A stretch of 64,000 nt of DNA from Geminicoccaceae bacterium (GCA_020638495.1 JACKIN010000009.1:70452-134451), one strand, 5' to 3'; counted from the stretch's first letter, positions 8,658 to 19,536 are shown. Notes: generated by a model not told the origin, from the letters alone. A program made the numbers and translations.

Positions 8658-9659
8658 TCAGGCGCGGGCCGGCTGGGCGCCCAGGGTCTTCGCCTGATGC
8701 GCCTTGACGGCGAGCAGCCGGGCGCGGCGCCGCTGGAGCTGCTGGTCGGTGAGCACGCCGAGCAGGATGACGGTGCCCATGACCGCGAAATTGAGCGAGG
8801 TCGGGATGCCCAGGAGGTTGACGAGGTTCTGCAGGACCTGCAGCAGCACCGTGCCGAGGGCGATGCCCATGATCGAGCCCTCGCCGCCCCTGAGCGAGCA
8901 GCCGCCGAGCACCGCCGCGGCGATGCCGTAGAGCTCGTAGAAATTGCCGTGCGCCGAGGGCTGGATGGAGTAGGTGTAGAAGGCGAGGAAGACCGCCGCG
9001 AGGCCGGCGAGGGCGCCGCTGATCACATAGGCCGAGGCGATGACGAGGTTGGTCGGGATGCCGGAGTAGCGTGCCGCCTCCTCGTTCTTGCCGACCGCGA
9101 AGAGGTAGCGGCCGAAGACCGAGCGGTGCAGCACGATGCCCATGACGATGGCGACGGCGACGAAGGCGATGAAGGTGTGCGGCACGCCGAGGCTGCGGCC
9201 CGAGGCCAGCCATTCCAGCGTTTCGTGGCCACCGGCGTAGCCGAAGCCGATGGTGGCGTCGGCCATGTAGTAGCGGGCGGCGCCGCGGTAGATCAGGAGG
9301 CCGCAGAGGGTGACGACGAAGGGCTGCATGTTGAAGCGGGTCACCAGCACACCGTGGATGACGCCGAAGCAGATGCCGAGCCCGATGGCGAGCGGCAGGA
9401 CCAGCTCCCAGGCCATGCCCTTGTTGGTCATGAGGTCGATGAAGACGACGCCGATCAGCGCGAACATCGAGCCGACGGAGAGGTCGATGCCGCCGGTGAT
9501 GATGACGACGCCGATGCCGATCGAGAAGATGCCGAAGAGGCCGACCAGGTTCGCCATGTTGCCGAGATTGACCGGCGACAGGAAGACGGGGTTGAGCGCC
9601 GTGGTGATGGCGCCCACGACGAGGATCAGCACGAGGAGGCCCAGGTCTTTCTTCTGCAT
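8658..9659 (-). CDS. Sugar ABC transporter permease (RbsC/YtfT family)
   Basis: 333 residues with eight to ten helices. The loop IITGGIDLSVGSMFALIGVV near residue 57 is the signature of carbohydrate uptake (CUT2) permeases, and FGRYLFAVGKNEEAARYSGI near 185 is the coupling loop that meets the ATPase. Last gene of the binding protein-ATPase-permease operon read right to left, 18 bp after the ATPase stop. Only one permease gene is present, so it likely acts as a homodimer. Confidence 0.92.
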   Translation of the reverse strand: MQKKDLGLLVLILVVGAITTALNPVFLSPVNLGNMANLVGLFGIFSIGIGVVIITGGIDLSVGSMFALIGVVFIDLMTNKGMAWELVLPLAIGLGICFGVIHGVLVTRFNMQPFVVTLCGLLIYRGAARYYMADATIGFGYAGGHETLEWLASGRSLGVPHTFIAFVAVAIVMGIVLHRSVFGRYLFAVGKNEEAARYSGIPTNLVIASAYVISGALAGLAAVFLAFYTYSIQPSAHGNFYELYGIAAAVLGGCSLRGGEGSIMGIALGTVLLQVLQNLVNLLGIPTSLNFAVMGTVILLGVLTDQQLQRRRARLLAVKAHQAKTLGAQPARA

Positions 9660-9677
9660 GGCGGCGGTCGCCCCGGG

Positions 9678-11224
<1,547 letters not shown>

Positions 11225-11228
<4 letters not shown>

Positions 11229-12181
11229 TGGGCCAGGAGCTTCTGCATCTCCTGGCGGAACTCGTCGACGTTCGACTTGTCGATCACCTTGGTCGGGATG
11301 ATCATCAGCCCGTCCTCGGGGATGAACGAGGTGTCGCCGTCGAGCACCCTGGCCATCAGCATCATCGACTGGTAGCCGAACTCGTAGGGCTGCTGCACGA
11401 CGGTCGCCTCGACGATGCCGTCGGCGATGCCGCGCAGGGTCACCGGATCCTCGTCGAAGCCGATGATCTTGACCTGGCCGTCCTTGCCGGCGGCCTTCAC
11501 CGCCTCGACGATCTGCGGCGTGTTGTAGGACCAGAGGCCGACGAGGCCGTCGATGTCCGGGTAGGTCGTCAGCGTGTCCTCGACATTGCGCTTGGCGCGG
11601 GCGAAGTCGACCTCGTCGGTGCGGATGTCGACGATCTCGATATTGCCGCCCTCGAGCACCTTCTTGATGCCCTCGACGCGCTCCTGGGCGTTGGCGGCAC
11701 CCATGGTGCCGACGAAGAGCATGATCTTGCCGCCGTCCGGCAGCGCCTGCTTGATCAGCTCGCCCGCCTGCTCGCCCGCGGCGACGTTGTCGGTGCCGAC
11801 ATAGAGCATGCGGTCGGTGTCGGCGGCGTCGCTGTCCGAGGTGAAGAGCACGGCCTGCGAGGCGGCGCGGTTGAGGAGGTCGCGGCTGTTGGCCGGGTCG
11901 ATCACGCTGACGGTGATGCCGGCGACGCCGCGGGTGAGGAGGTCGTCGATGATGCGGCGCTGCTCGGCGGCGGTGGCCTCGGAGACGATGTGCATCTCGG
12001 TGGTGTAGCCGTCGAGCTCCTCGCCGGCCTGCATGACGCCGGCGCGGCCGATGGTCCAGAAGTCGGCGGCGGCGTTGGTGACGAAGGCGAGGACCGGCTT
12101 GTCCTGGGCGGCTGCCGGGCCGACGGCGAACGTGCCGGCGAGCAGCGCGGTCGCGAGCGTCAAGGCGTGACGTCGTAGCAT
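11225..12181 (-). CDS. Sugar ABC transporter periplasmic binding protein
   Basis: 318 residues; a signal peptide covers about 1-25 (ending AAAQ/DKP). The mature protein begins KPVLAFVTNAAADFWTIGRA, the type I sugar-binding fold of the RbsB/YtfQ group, and GIAGITVSVIDPAN and IIGFDEDPVTLRGI are the conserved ligand-lobe strands. A GGGGGAAACG ribosome site lies just before the ATG. It is the first gene of the ABC operon. The ligand is probably a monosaccharide or polyol, but cannot be named. Confidence 0.9.
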
Positions 12182-12306
12182 CTCGTTTCCCCCTGAATTC
12201 CTGATCGTTCGGTCGCCCCGCTGGAGCGACGCGATGGATGGTGCTTCGGCGGCCGGGCGAGGTCAATCGGCTTCTGGGGCGCACCCGTCGCGCGCCCGGG
12301 CGCCTC

Positions 12307-13817
12307 AGAGCCTGTGAATGAATGTCCTGCGCCTTTTCGATAGAATAGCCGCAGCGATCTGAGAGGGGGGGTATGGAGGAGGGTCTTTTCGATGATCTGC
12401 CGGCGGCGGCGGCGCCGGGGAAGGTGCCTGTCGGTGCGCCCCGGTTGAGGAAAGCGGAGCGGTCACAGGTCGAGCTTCGGGTGTGCAGTCTGGATGATTT
12501 GCTTTCGGCGGGTCATCCGGCGCGGCTGGTGTGGCGGTTCGTCGAGGGTCTGGACATCTCGGATCTGCTGGCGGGGATCAAGGCGGTGGCAGGCCATGTG
12601 GGGCATCCGCCGGCCGATCCGCGCATTTTGGTGGCGCTGTGGCTGTTCGCGACCATCGACGGGGTGGGCAGCGCCCGGCGGCTGGCCGAGTTGTGCGGCA
12701 GCCACGTCGCCTATCGCTGGCTGTGCGGCGGGGTGTCGACCAACCACAAATCCCTGAGCGACTTCCGCACGGCTCATGCGGCCTGGCTCGACAAGACGCT
12801 GACGGCCAGCGTGGCGGTGCTGCTGCACAAGGGGCTGGTGCGACTGGATCGGCTGGCCCAGGACGGGATGAAGGTGCGGGCCTCGGCGGGAGCGGCTTCG
12901 TTCCGGCGGCGGGAGAGCTTGGAGAACTGCCGTCGGCAGGCGGCGGAGCGGGTGCGGGCGCTGAAGGCCGAGCTGGCGGCCGACCCGGCGGCGGCGTCGG
13001 GCCGCCGGCGGGCGGCGCAGGAACGGGCGGTGCGCGAGCGCGAGGAGCGGGTGGCGGCGGCGCTGGCCGAGCTGCCGGCCGTCGAGGCCAGGCGCCCGGC
13101 GACAAAGAAGGACAAGGCGCGGGTCTCGACCACCGATCCGGAGGCACGGGTGATGAAGATGGCCGACGGCGGCTTTCGGCCCGCCTTCAACGTCCAGCTC
13201 GCCGCCGAGACCGAGCATCGCCTGATCGTCGGCGTGGCGGTGACCAACAGCGGCGGCGACCAGCCCCACCTGGAGCCGATGGCCGACCAGATCGCCGAGC
13301 GCTTCGGCAAGCTGCCGCGCGAGATGCTGGCCGATGGCGGCTTCGTCAACCTGGCGGCCATCGACCGGCTGGACGGCCGGGGTGTGACCCTCTACGCCCC
13401 GCCGATGACCCCGCGCGACACGGCGCGCGCCCCGACCGACCGGATGAAGGGGGATACCGATGCCGTCCTGGCGTGGCGCCAACGGATGGAGGGCGAGGCC
13501 GCCAAGGCGATCTACAGGGACCGAGCCGCCACCATCGAATGCGTCAACGCCCAGGTCCGCAATCGTGGCCTGCGGCAATTCCTGGTGCGGGGGCTGAAAA
13601 AGGTGCGCGCCGTCGCCCTGTGGCAGGCGCTCGCCCACAACCTGCGCATCGCCCTGCGGCTGCTCCAGCCCGGCGAGCTCATCGCCTGAACAGCGGGCCG
13701 CCGCGGCCCTCAACCTCCCACCGCCTCCAGCCCTCTCCCGCTGGCGCACCAAAATCGCGGCCAGGCGCCAAGTCCAAGCCGAAATACAGCATGGCCCTGC
13801 ATTCCTTCACACGCTCT
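12307..13817 (+). mobile_element. IS1182-like insertion sequence, about 1.5 kb
   Basis: Imperfect inverted repeats bracket a transposase gene: left AGAGCCTGTGAATGAATG (12307-12324) and right, read inward, AGAGCGTGTGAAGGAATG (13817 down to 13800), 16 of 18 bases equal. The match may extend three more bases outward as CT(C/G). I see no clear target duplication. The right end touches the stop codon of the small gene on the minus strand. Ends and transposase look intact, so the element may be active. Confidence 0.8.
12373..13689 (+). CDS. IS1182-family transposase
   Basis: 438 residues. The N-terminal part (VELRVCSLDDLLSAGHPARL, then DPRILVALWLFATIDGVGSA) is the DUF772 domain; the C-terminal half is the DDE_Tnp_1 fold. 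Catalytic positions appear in STTDPEARVMKMADGGFRPA, in EMLADGGFVNLAAI and in the Glu of RAATIECVNAQ; the RGLKKVRAVALW ending is typical. A charged, probably coiled segment (about 180-250) rich in Arg/Glu/Ala separates the halves. Length and motifs look complete. Confidence 0.93.
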   Translation: MEEGLFDDLPAAAAPGKVPVGAPRLRKAERSQVELRVCSLDDLLSAGHPARLVWRFVEGLDISDLLAGIKAVAGHVGHPPADPRILVALWLFATIDGVGSARRLAELCGSHVAYRWLCGGVSTNHKSLSDFRTAHAAWLDKTLTASVAVLLHKGLVRLDRLAQDGMKVRASAGAASFRRRESLENCRRQAAERVRALKAELAADPAAASGRRRAAQERAVREREERVAAALAELPAVEARRPATKKDKARVSTTDPEARVMKMADGGFRPAFNVQLAAETEHRLIVGVAVTNSGGDQPHLEPMADQIAERFGKLPREMLADGGFVNLAAIDRLDGRGVTLYAPPMTPRDTARAPTDRMKGDTDAVLAWRQRMEGEAAKAIYRDRAATIECVNAQVRNRGLRQFLVRGLKKVRAVALWQALAHNLRIALRLLQPGELIA

Positions 13818-14122
13818 CAGCTCTCCAGCGCTGCGGCCAGGTGCCGCGCGGCTGCCAGCAGCGGGCCGCGATGGGCCTCGTCGACGGGGTGGCCGGCGGC
13901 GATGGCGCCGGCGAGCTCGTCGAGCACGTCGGCGAAGAGGTGGTAGTGGAGGTGGATGTCGGCCTGCCGGCTCTCGGTGCCGGGGCGGATCAGGCGGATC
14001 GTCACGCCCTCGTGGTCGGCCGCCGCCTCGAAGGCGGAATGGCGGGTGAACGAGCCGAGATAGGACTTGTCCGGGAAGTCGATGCCGACCTCGGCGCGGT
14101 CGACGATCGGTCGCTTGGTCAT
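13817..14122 (-). CDS. Small hypothetical protein, stop codon at an IS end
   Basis: 101 residues starting MTKRPIVDRAEVGIDFPDKS. I do not recognise the family. It looks soluble: mixed strand/helix up to residue 60 with a His-rich IHLHYHLFADVLDEL segment, then Ala-rich helices. It is divergent from the aspartate dehydrogenase gene by 72 bp. Its TGA uses the first base of the right inverted repeat of the IS, so the last residues may have been replaced or trimmed by the insertion. Confidence 0.6.
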   Translation of the reverse strand: MTKRPIVDRAEVGIDFPDKSYLGSFTRHSAFEAAADHEGVTIRLIRPGTESRQADIHLHYHLFADVLDELAGAIAAGHPVDEAHRGPLLAAARHLAAALES

Positions 14123-14194
14123 GGCTCTGGCTCCTGCCCCTTGCTCTGGTCGTGCAGCGCCGGGTAGCAAGGCGGCGCAGCGGGAGGAAGCGCG

Positions 14195-15001
14195 ATGAGC
14201 GAGCTCGGGGTGGCGATCGGCGGATTTGGGGCCATTGGCCGCGAGGTGGCGAAGGCCCTGGTCGCCGGCCTGCCGGGCCTGCGGCTCGCCGCGGTGAGCG
14301 GGCGCGACCGGGCGAAGGCCGAGGCCGGCCTCGCCGAGCTCGGCACGGGCGTGCCGGTGCTGCCGCTCGAGGCGCTGGCCGACGCGGCCGAGATCGTTCT
14401 CGAATGCCTGCCGGCAGCGGTCTTTCGCGATGTGGCGGAGCCGGCGATCGACCAGGGGCGGATCTTCATGCCGCTCTCGGTCGGCCAGCTTCTGACACAT
14501 GGCGACCTGATCGAGCGGGCGAAGGCCACGGGTGCGCGCATCCTGCCGCCGACGGGCGCGCTTCTCGGCCTCGATGCGGTGCGGGCCGCCGCCGAGGGCC
14601 GGATCGAGAGCGTCGCCATGGTGACGCGAAAGCCGCCCGGCGGTCTGGCGGGAGCACCGCATCTGGTGAAGAACGGCATCTCGGTCGAGGGGCTGACCGA
14701 GCCGCTCATGGTCTTCGAGGGCACGGCCCGCGAGGGCGCAAGGGGCTTTCCGGCGAACGTCAATGTCGCGGCGGCGCTCAGCCTCGCCGGGATCGGCCCG
14801 GATCGCACGACGCTGCAGGTCTGGGCCGACCCCGGGGTGACCCGCAACGTGCACCGGATCATCGTCGAGGCGGACAGCGCGCGCTTCGAGATGCTGATCG
14901 AGAACGTCCCGTCGGCCAACCCGAAGACCGGCAAGATCACGGCGCTCAGCACCATCGCGGCGCTGCGCGGCCTCACGGCCACGTTGAAGGTCGGCTCCTG
15001 A
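14195..15001 (+). CDS. nadX: L-aspartate dehydrogenase (NadX-like)
   Basis: 268 residues. The Rossmann start VAIGGFGAIGREVAKALVAG binds the dinucleotide; the C-terminal half carries the aspartate dehydrogenase segment GFPANVNVAAALSLAGIGPD and the ending TGKITALSTIAALR. These enzymes convert L-aspartate to iminoaspartate with NAD(P)+, feeding NAD synthesis or, in catabolic settings, amine metabolism. The next gene, 58 bp downstream, is an omega-amino acid aminotransferase, so the pair may work in beta-alanine or aspartate breakdown instead of cofactor synthesis. A T-less hairpin (CCCGCC-CGGT-GGCGGG, about 15013) lies between them. Confidence 0.85.
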   Translation: MSELGVAIGGFGAIGREVAKALVAGLPGLRLAAVSGRDRAKAEAGLAELGTGVPVLPLEALADAAEIVLECLPAAVFRDVAEPAIDQGRIFMPLSVGQLLTHGDLIERAKATGARILPPTGALLGLDAVRAAAEGRIESVAMVTRKPPGGLAGAPHLVKNGISVEGLTEPLMVFEGTAREGARGFPANVNVAAALSLAGIGPDRTTLQVWADPGVTRNVHRIIVEADSARFEMLIENVPSANPKTGKITALSTIAALRGLTATLKVGS

Positions 15002-15059
15002 TTGACTTGCCCCGCCCGGTGGCGGGATAACTCGCCTGAACCGTTGCAGGAGTGTCGTC

Positions 15060-16409
15060 ATGCTGACCGAGGAGCTGTCCCGGACCGTCGCCGCGCCGAA
15101 CAATCTCGAGGCCTTCTGGATGCCGTTCACCGCGAACCGGCATTTCAAGCTCGAGCCGCGGCTGATCGCCCGCGCCAAGGACATGCACTACACCTCCATC
15201 GACGGACGGCAGATCCTCGACGCCACGGCGGGTCTCTGGTGCTGCAATGCCGGCCACGGCCGGCCGAGGATCGTCGAGGCGGTGCAGCAGCAGGTTGCCG
15301 ATCTCGACTTCGCGCCGAACTTCCAGTTCTCGCATCCCAAGGCGTTCGAGCTGGCCTCGCGCCTGGCCACGCTCTTCCCGGGTGATCTCGACCACGCCTT
15401 CTTCACCAATTCGGGCTCCGAGGCGGTCGACACGGCGCTGAAGATCGCGCTCGCCTACCAGCGGGCACGGGGCCAGGGCACGCGGACCCGGCTGATCGGC
15501 CGCGAGCGCGGCTATCACGGCGTCGGCTTCGGCGGCATCTCGGTCGGCGGCATGGTCAAGAACCGCATGTGGTTCGGCTCGCTGCTCGCCGGCGTCGACC
15601 ACCTGCCGCACACGCTCGACCTCGAGCGGAACGCCTTCTCCAGGGGCCAGCCGGCGCACGGCGCCGAGCTCGCCGACGAGCTCGAGCGGCTGGTGGCGCT
15701 GCACGACGCCTCGACCATCGCCGCCGTCATCGTCGAGCCGGTGGCGGGCTCGATCGGCGTCTACCCGCCGCCGGTGGGCTATCTCGAGCGGCTGCGGGCG
15801 ATCACCGAGAAGCACGGCATCCTGCTCATCTTCGACGAGGTGATCACCGGCTACGGCCGGCTGGGCAAGGGCTCGGCCGCCGAGTATTTCGGCGTCCAGC
15901 CGGATCTCGTGACGACCGCCAAGGGCCTCACCTCGGGCGTCATCCCGATGGGGGCGGTGATGGCGCGAAAGCACATCCACGACACCATCGTCGGCAGCAG
16001 CGCCGACGAGCGCACGATCGAGCTCTTCCACGGCTACACCTACTCGGCCCATCCGGTCGCCTGCGCCGCCGGCCTCGCCACGCTCGAGACCTATCGCGAG
16101 GAGGGCCTGTTCGAGCGCGCCGCCGAGCTGGCGCCGCACTGGGAGGCGGCGCTGCACAGCCTCAAGGGCCTGCCCAACGTCATCGACATCCGCAATATCG
16201 GCCTGATGGGGGCGGTCGAGCTCTCGGCGCGGCCCGGCAAGCCGGGGGCCAGGGCCTATGACGCCATGTGCAAGGGCTTCTTCGACCACGACATCATGAT
16301 CCGCATCACCGGCGACACCCTCGCCATGTCGCCGCCTTTGATCGTGACGAAGGACCAGATCGACGAGATCGTCGAGCGGGTGGGGAAGGTGATTCGCGCG
16401 GTGGCGTGA
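15060..16409 (+). CDS. Class III aminotransferase (omega-amino acid:pyruvate type)
   Basis: 449 residues, PLP fold type I. Visible motifs are the N-terminal NNLEAFWMPFTANRHFK typical of beta-alanine:pyruvate transaminases, FFTNSGSEAVDTALKIALAY for phosphate binding, LLIFDEVITGYGRLG with the PLP-contacting Asp, and LVTTAKGLTSGVIPMGAV holding the Schiff-base Lys near residue 285. It likely moves the amino group of beta-alanine or a related omega-amine to pyruvate. Same direction as nadX and probably cotranscribed. Confidence 0.9.
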   Translation: MLTEELSRTVAAPNNLEAFWMPFTANRHFKLEPRLIARAKDMHYTSIDGRQILDATAGLWCCNAGHGRPRIVEAVQQQVADLDFAPNFQFSHPKAFELASRLATLFPGDLDHAFFTNSGSEAVDTALKIALAYQRARGQGTRTRLIGRERGYHGVGFGGISVGGMVKNRMWFGSLLAGVDHLPHTLDLERNAFSRGQPAHGAELADELERLVALHDASTIAAVIVEPVAGSIGVYPPPVGYLERLRAITEKHGILLIFDEVITGYGRLGKGSAAEYFGVQPDLVTTAKGLTSGVIPMGAVMARKHIHDTIVGSSADERTIELFHGYTYSAHPVACAAGLATLETYREEGLFERAAELAPHWEAALHSLKGLPNVIDIRNIGLMGAVELSARPGKPGARAYDAMCKGFFDHDIMIRITGDTLAMSPPLIVTKDQIDEIVERVGKVIRAVA

Positions 16410-16513
16410 TCCTCGCGCCCTGGCGCGACCGACACCTTCCGACCGGCTATCGGAGTATCTGGACCAGCGTGGCGGCGATTCGAGCGCTGTAGACGTCTCG
16501 ATGAGGCTGGAAG

Positions 16514-16542
16514 TTGCGTTTTATGCCCCATTGGGGTATTAT
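16514..16542 (+). promoter_or_regulatory. Promoter with overlapping operator of the toxin-antitoxin locus
   Basis: TTGCGT (16514-16519), a 17-bp spacer and TATTAT (16537-16542) make a good sigma70-type promoter. The spacer contains the perfect palindrome CCCCA-T-TGGGG (16526-16536), well placed for autorepression by the antitoxin or the toxin-antitoxin complex. If transcription starts about 7 bp after TATTAT, the TTG at 16545 would lie before the transcript start, so the true first codon of the toxin may be further in. Confidence 0.6.
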
Positions 16543-16544
16543 CG

Positions 16545-16888
16545 TTGACGTCATCTCTGCTGACCATCGTCGAGACGTCCGCCTATCTGGCGCGAGCCGA
16601 GAAGCTGCTCGATGCGGAGGAGCGGGAGGCCGTGAAGCTTGCGTTCGCGGCGGAGCCGCTTGCTGGTGACCTGATCCGAGGCAGCGGTGGCGTGCGCAAG
16701 CTGCGGTTCGGGCTCGCCGGGCGGGCAAGCGCGGTGGCGCACGAGTAATCTACTTCTTCCATGATAATCCGATGCCCGCCTTCCTGCTCACTGTCTTCGC
16801 CAAGAATGAACGCAGCGATCTGACGCCGAGCGAGATCGCCACCCTGCGCAAGCTGGTTCGGACGCTCGTCGAGACCTACGGAGCCTGA
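16545..16888 (+). pseudogene. RelE/HigB-type toxin, frameshifted
   Basis: The first part (TTG at 16545) reads ETSAYLARAEKLLDAEEREA and then GSGGVRKLRFGLAGR, the standard N-half of a RelE/HigB-like mRNA interferase, then runs into a stop at 16746. In the next frame the rest of the protein continues without a gap: GKRGGARVIYFFHDN, FLLTVFAKNERSDLTPSEIA, ending at 16888. One base is missing around 16719-16726, inside GGGCGGGC. Either the toxin is inactivated or this is a sequencing error in a G run. The antitoxin gene starts four bases after the stop. Confidence 0.8.
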
Positions 16889-16891
16889 GAA

Positions 16892-17191
16892 ATGACGAAG
16901 ACAGCCTTCGCGGCGATCGAGGCGGGACTTGCGGATGCGATCGCCCATGCCCGTGGCGAGCCCGACCGTGGCACCGAGAGCCGCTATCCGATCGGCGCCG
17001 TCGACGTGCAGGCGATCCGCCGGCGGACGGGCCTCTCGCAGGAGCGCTTCTGCGCGCTCTTCGGCATCAGCCGGCGGACCTTCGTCAAATGGGAGCAGGG
17101 CGAGCGACGCCCGACCGGCCCGGCCCGGGTGCTGCTCAAGGTGATCGAGCGGAACCCGACTGCCGTTCTCGAAGCGCTGAAGGTCGATTGA
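16892..17191 (+). CDS. XRE-family antitoxin (HigA-like)
   Basis: 99 residues. An N-terminal helix for toxin contact (about 1-30) precedes a helix-turn-helix: VDVQAIRRRTGLSQERFCAL, then GISRRTFVKWEQGERRPTGP. The WEQGxRxPxGPA string is typical of antitoxins paired with RelE-like toxins of this type. It would neutralise the toxin and bind the palindrome in the promoter at 16526-16536. It remains intact although its partner is frameshifted. Confidence 0.88.
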   Translation: MTKTAFAAIEAGLADAIAHARGEPDRGTESRYPIGAVDVQAIRRRTGLSQERFCALFGISRRTFVKWEQGERRPTGPARVLLKVIERNPTAVLEALKVD

Positions 17192-17352
17192 ACCGCATCG
17201 GTCGTTTCGAGAGCTTTCATCTGGCCGGGCAACGACGGTGGCCGACCGAATCGCTGGCGGTTGCTCAGGCAATGAGTGGCCCGCCGATAGCGGCTGACAG
17301 CCTGCGCCATGCTGCTATATCCGATTGAGCGGTCGTCAAGGGAGGAACGGAC

Positions 17353-18852
17353 ATGAGGTTTGCCAATCGTCTGCTCGCTGCGAGCTGTCTCGTCGCCGGG
17401 CTGTTCGCCCTGCCGGCGCTGGCGGAGCCGGTCAGCATCAAGCTCTTGCAGCTCAACGACTGGTACCGCTACCTGGACGACGAGGGGCGGGGCGGCTTCG
17501 CCCGGCTGGTCACGATCCTCGCGGACGAGGATGCGGCCGCCGACAATGTCCTCCTCGTCCATGCCGGCGACGCCTTCTCGCCCTCGCTGCTCTCCGGCTT
17601 CGATCAGGGTGCCCACATGGTGGCGCTCCTGAACGAGCTGCCGCTCGACGTCTTCGTCCTGGGCAATCACGAGTTCGACTTCGGCCCCGAGGTCGCGGCC
17701 GAGCGTCTGGCCGAGGCCGGGTTCGACGTCGTCAACAGCAATGTGCGCACCGCGGGCGGCGACCTCTTCCCCGGCACCGTCGAGAGCAAGCTGGTCGAGA
17801 TCGACGGCATCAAGCTCGGCTTCTACGGCGTCACCACGCCCGACACGATCGAGCTGGCGAGCCCGGGCGACACGACCTTCGCGCCGGTGGTCGAGACCGC
17901 CAGCCTGATGCAGGCGAAGCTGCGCGAGGCGGGCGCCGACATCGTGGTCGCGGTGGTTCATACCGGCTGGCGCGAGGACATGGAGCTCTACCGGGCCGGG
18001 ATCGCCGACATCATCATGACCGGCCACGATCACGACCTGCGGATCATGTACGACGGCCAGACGGTGATGACGGAGAGCGGCTCGGATGCCGACTACGTCA
18101 CGGCGATCGAGCTCCTCGCCGAGCGCGACGAGGACGGCAAGGTGGCGTGGCGGCCGGCCTTTCGGGCGATCGACAGCGCCCGCGTCGAGCCCGACGCGGC
18201 AGCGCAGGCCAAGGTGCAGCCCTATGAGGACAAGCTCTCGGCCGAGCTCGACGTCGATATCGGCGAGGCGATGGTGCCGCTCGACACGCAGCGGGCGACC
18301 ATCCGCACGATGGAGAGCGGTTTCGCCAATCTCATCGCCGATGCGATCAGGAACGCCACGGGCGCCGATATCGGGCTCACCAATGGCGGCGGCATCCGCG
18401 GCAACCGGCTCTACGAGCCGGGCCATGTGCTCACCCGGCGGGACATCCTGAGCGAGCTGCCATTCGGCAACACGACGGTCCTGGTCGAGCTCCAGGGATC
18501 CGATCTCATGGCGGCGCTCGAGAACGGCGTCAGCCAGGTCGAGGAGGGGGCCGGGCGCTTCCCGCACGTCTCGGGGCTGCGCTTCACCTATGATGCCAGC
18601 CAGCCGGCCGGCGCCCGGGTCACCGAGGTCATGGTCGGCGATGCACCGCTCGATCTGGCGGCGACCTATTCGGTCGCCACCAACGACTACATGCTCGGCG
18701 GCGGTGACGGCTTCGCCAGCCTCGGCAATGGCAAGGTGCTGATCGACGGCTCCGGCGGAACGCTGATGGCGAACACCGTGATGAACTACATCACGGCCAC
18801 GGGCGGCAAGGTCGATCAGGAGGCCGAGGGGCGGGTCACGCGTCTCAATTGA
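17353..18852 (+). CDS. Periplasmic bifunctional metallophosphatase/5'-nucleotidase
   Basis: 499 residues with a signal peptide cut after LPALA (about 24). The metallophosphatase domain shows LLQLNDWYRY (first metal loop, with Tyr where many members have His), LLVHAGDAF, FVLGNHEFDFG near 103-110, VVAVVHTGW and IIMTGHDHDL. The substrate-binding domain follows with IGLTNGGGIRGN near 342 and NDYMLGGGDGF near 440. It probably hydrolyses extracellular nucleotides to salvage nucleosides and phosphate. GGAGGAACGGAC precedes the ATG. It is a single gene, 161 bp after the antitoxin. Confidence 0.9.
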   Translation: MRFANRLLAASCLVAGLFALPALAEPVSIKLLQLNDWYRYLDDEGRGGFARLVTILADEDAAADNVLLVHAGDAFSPSLLSGFDQGAHMVALLNELPLDVFVLGNHEFDFGPEVAAERLAEAGFDVVNSNVRTAGGDLFPGTVESKLVEIDGIKLGFYGVTTPDTIELASPGDTTFAPVVETASLMQAKLREAGADIVVAVVHTGWREDMELYRAGIADIIMTGHDHDLRIMYDGQTVMTESGSDADYVTAIELLAERDEDGKVAWRPAFRAIDSARVEPDAAAQAKVQPYEDKLSAELDVDIGEAMVPLDTQRATIRTMESGFANLIADAIRNATGADIGLTNGGGIRGNRLYEPGHVLTRRDILSELPFGNTTVLVELQGSDLMAALENGVSQVEEGAGRFPHVSGLRFTYDASQPAGARVTEVMVGDAPLDLAATYSVATNDYMLGGGDGFASLGNGKVLIDGSGGTLMANTVMNYITATGGKVDQEAEGRVTRLN

Positions 18853-19000
18853 GGCGGGAAGCGGTCGTTTCGCCGCGCGCGGCAAGGCGGGCCGATTGAC
18901 CTGTGGCCGATCGGCCCGCTAGTGATCGTCGCTGCAGCGCCATGCGCCGCTGGCCGCAAGCGGGCGTGTCGCCGCCGGGCCTGTCGAAAGGAAGTAGCCG

Positions 19001-19138
19001 ATGCGTCGCGGACTGATGCCGTTCCTCGTGATCTCCCTGCTCACCCTGGGCGGCCTGGCGCTCAGCGCCTGCGCCATCCAGCTCCCCGACGGCACCCAGA
19101 CCGAGGGCTGGCTGAAGGACCGCAACAAGTACCAATAG
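19001..19138 (+). CDS. Small lipoprotein, 45 residues
   Basis: Encodes MRRGLMPFLVISLLTLGG, then LALSACAIQLPDGTQTEGWL and a short charged tail. The basic start, hydrophobic core and LSAC lipobox (Cys near 24) predict an outer- or inner-membrane lipoprotein of about 22 mature residues. AAAGGAAG lies upstream of the ATG. No family is recognised; it sits 22 bp before the VanZ-like gene and may be cotranscribed with it. Confidence 0.6.
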   Translation: MRRGLMPFLVISLLTLGGLALSACAIQLPDGTQTEGWLKDRNKYQ

Positions 19139-19160
19139 GCGCTGCGGGGCTCGCCGCTCG

Positions 19161-19532
19161 ATGCCGTCGGAGCGCGGCCTGCGCGCCGCGGCGCTGGTTC
19201 TCTGGCTCGCTGCCTGGGCGGTGGTCACCTGGGCGATGCTCGACCCGGCGCCACCGGACCTGGCGGGGCAGTCGGACAAGCTCGTCCATTTCGGCAGCTT
19301 TTTCCTGATCAGCATCACCTCGCTGGGTTTCTGCCGCGGCAGCGGCCAGCTTCTTGCGGCCGGCCTCGTCTGTCTCGTTGCCGCAGTCGGCCTGGAGCTG
19401 ACCCAGGGGCTGGTGCCGAGCCGGACCTTCGAGGCCGCCGACATGGCCGCCAACCTCGCCGGCGTTGCCACCGGCATGGCGCTGGCCCGGTTCGCGCTGG
19501 TTCGGCTCGGGCGGCGCCCGAGTCCGGCCTGA
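19161..19532 (+). CDS. VanZ-like membrane protein
   Basis: 123 residues with four helices (about 8-27, 42-60, 66-84, 97-113). SDKLVHFGSFFLIS and LELTQGLVPSRTFEAADMAA, followed by NLAGVATG, are the VanZ-family landmarks. The ATG at 19161 is the only sensible start. Function in bacteria outside glycopeptide resistance is unclear. It converges with the HIT gene, the stops being 4 bp apart. Confidence 0.85.
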   Translation: MPSERGLRAAALVLWLAAWAVVTWAMLDPAPPDLAGQSDKLVHFGSFFLISITSLGFCRGSGQLLAAGLVCLVAAVGLELTQGLVPSRTFEAADMAANLAGVATGMALARFALVRLGRRPSPA

Positions 19533-19536
19533 CGGG

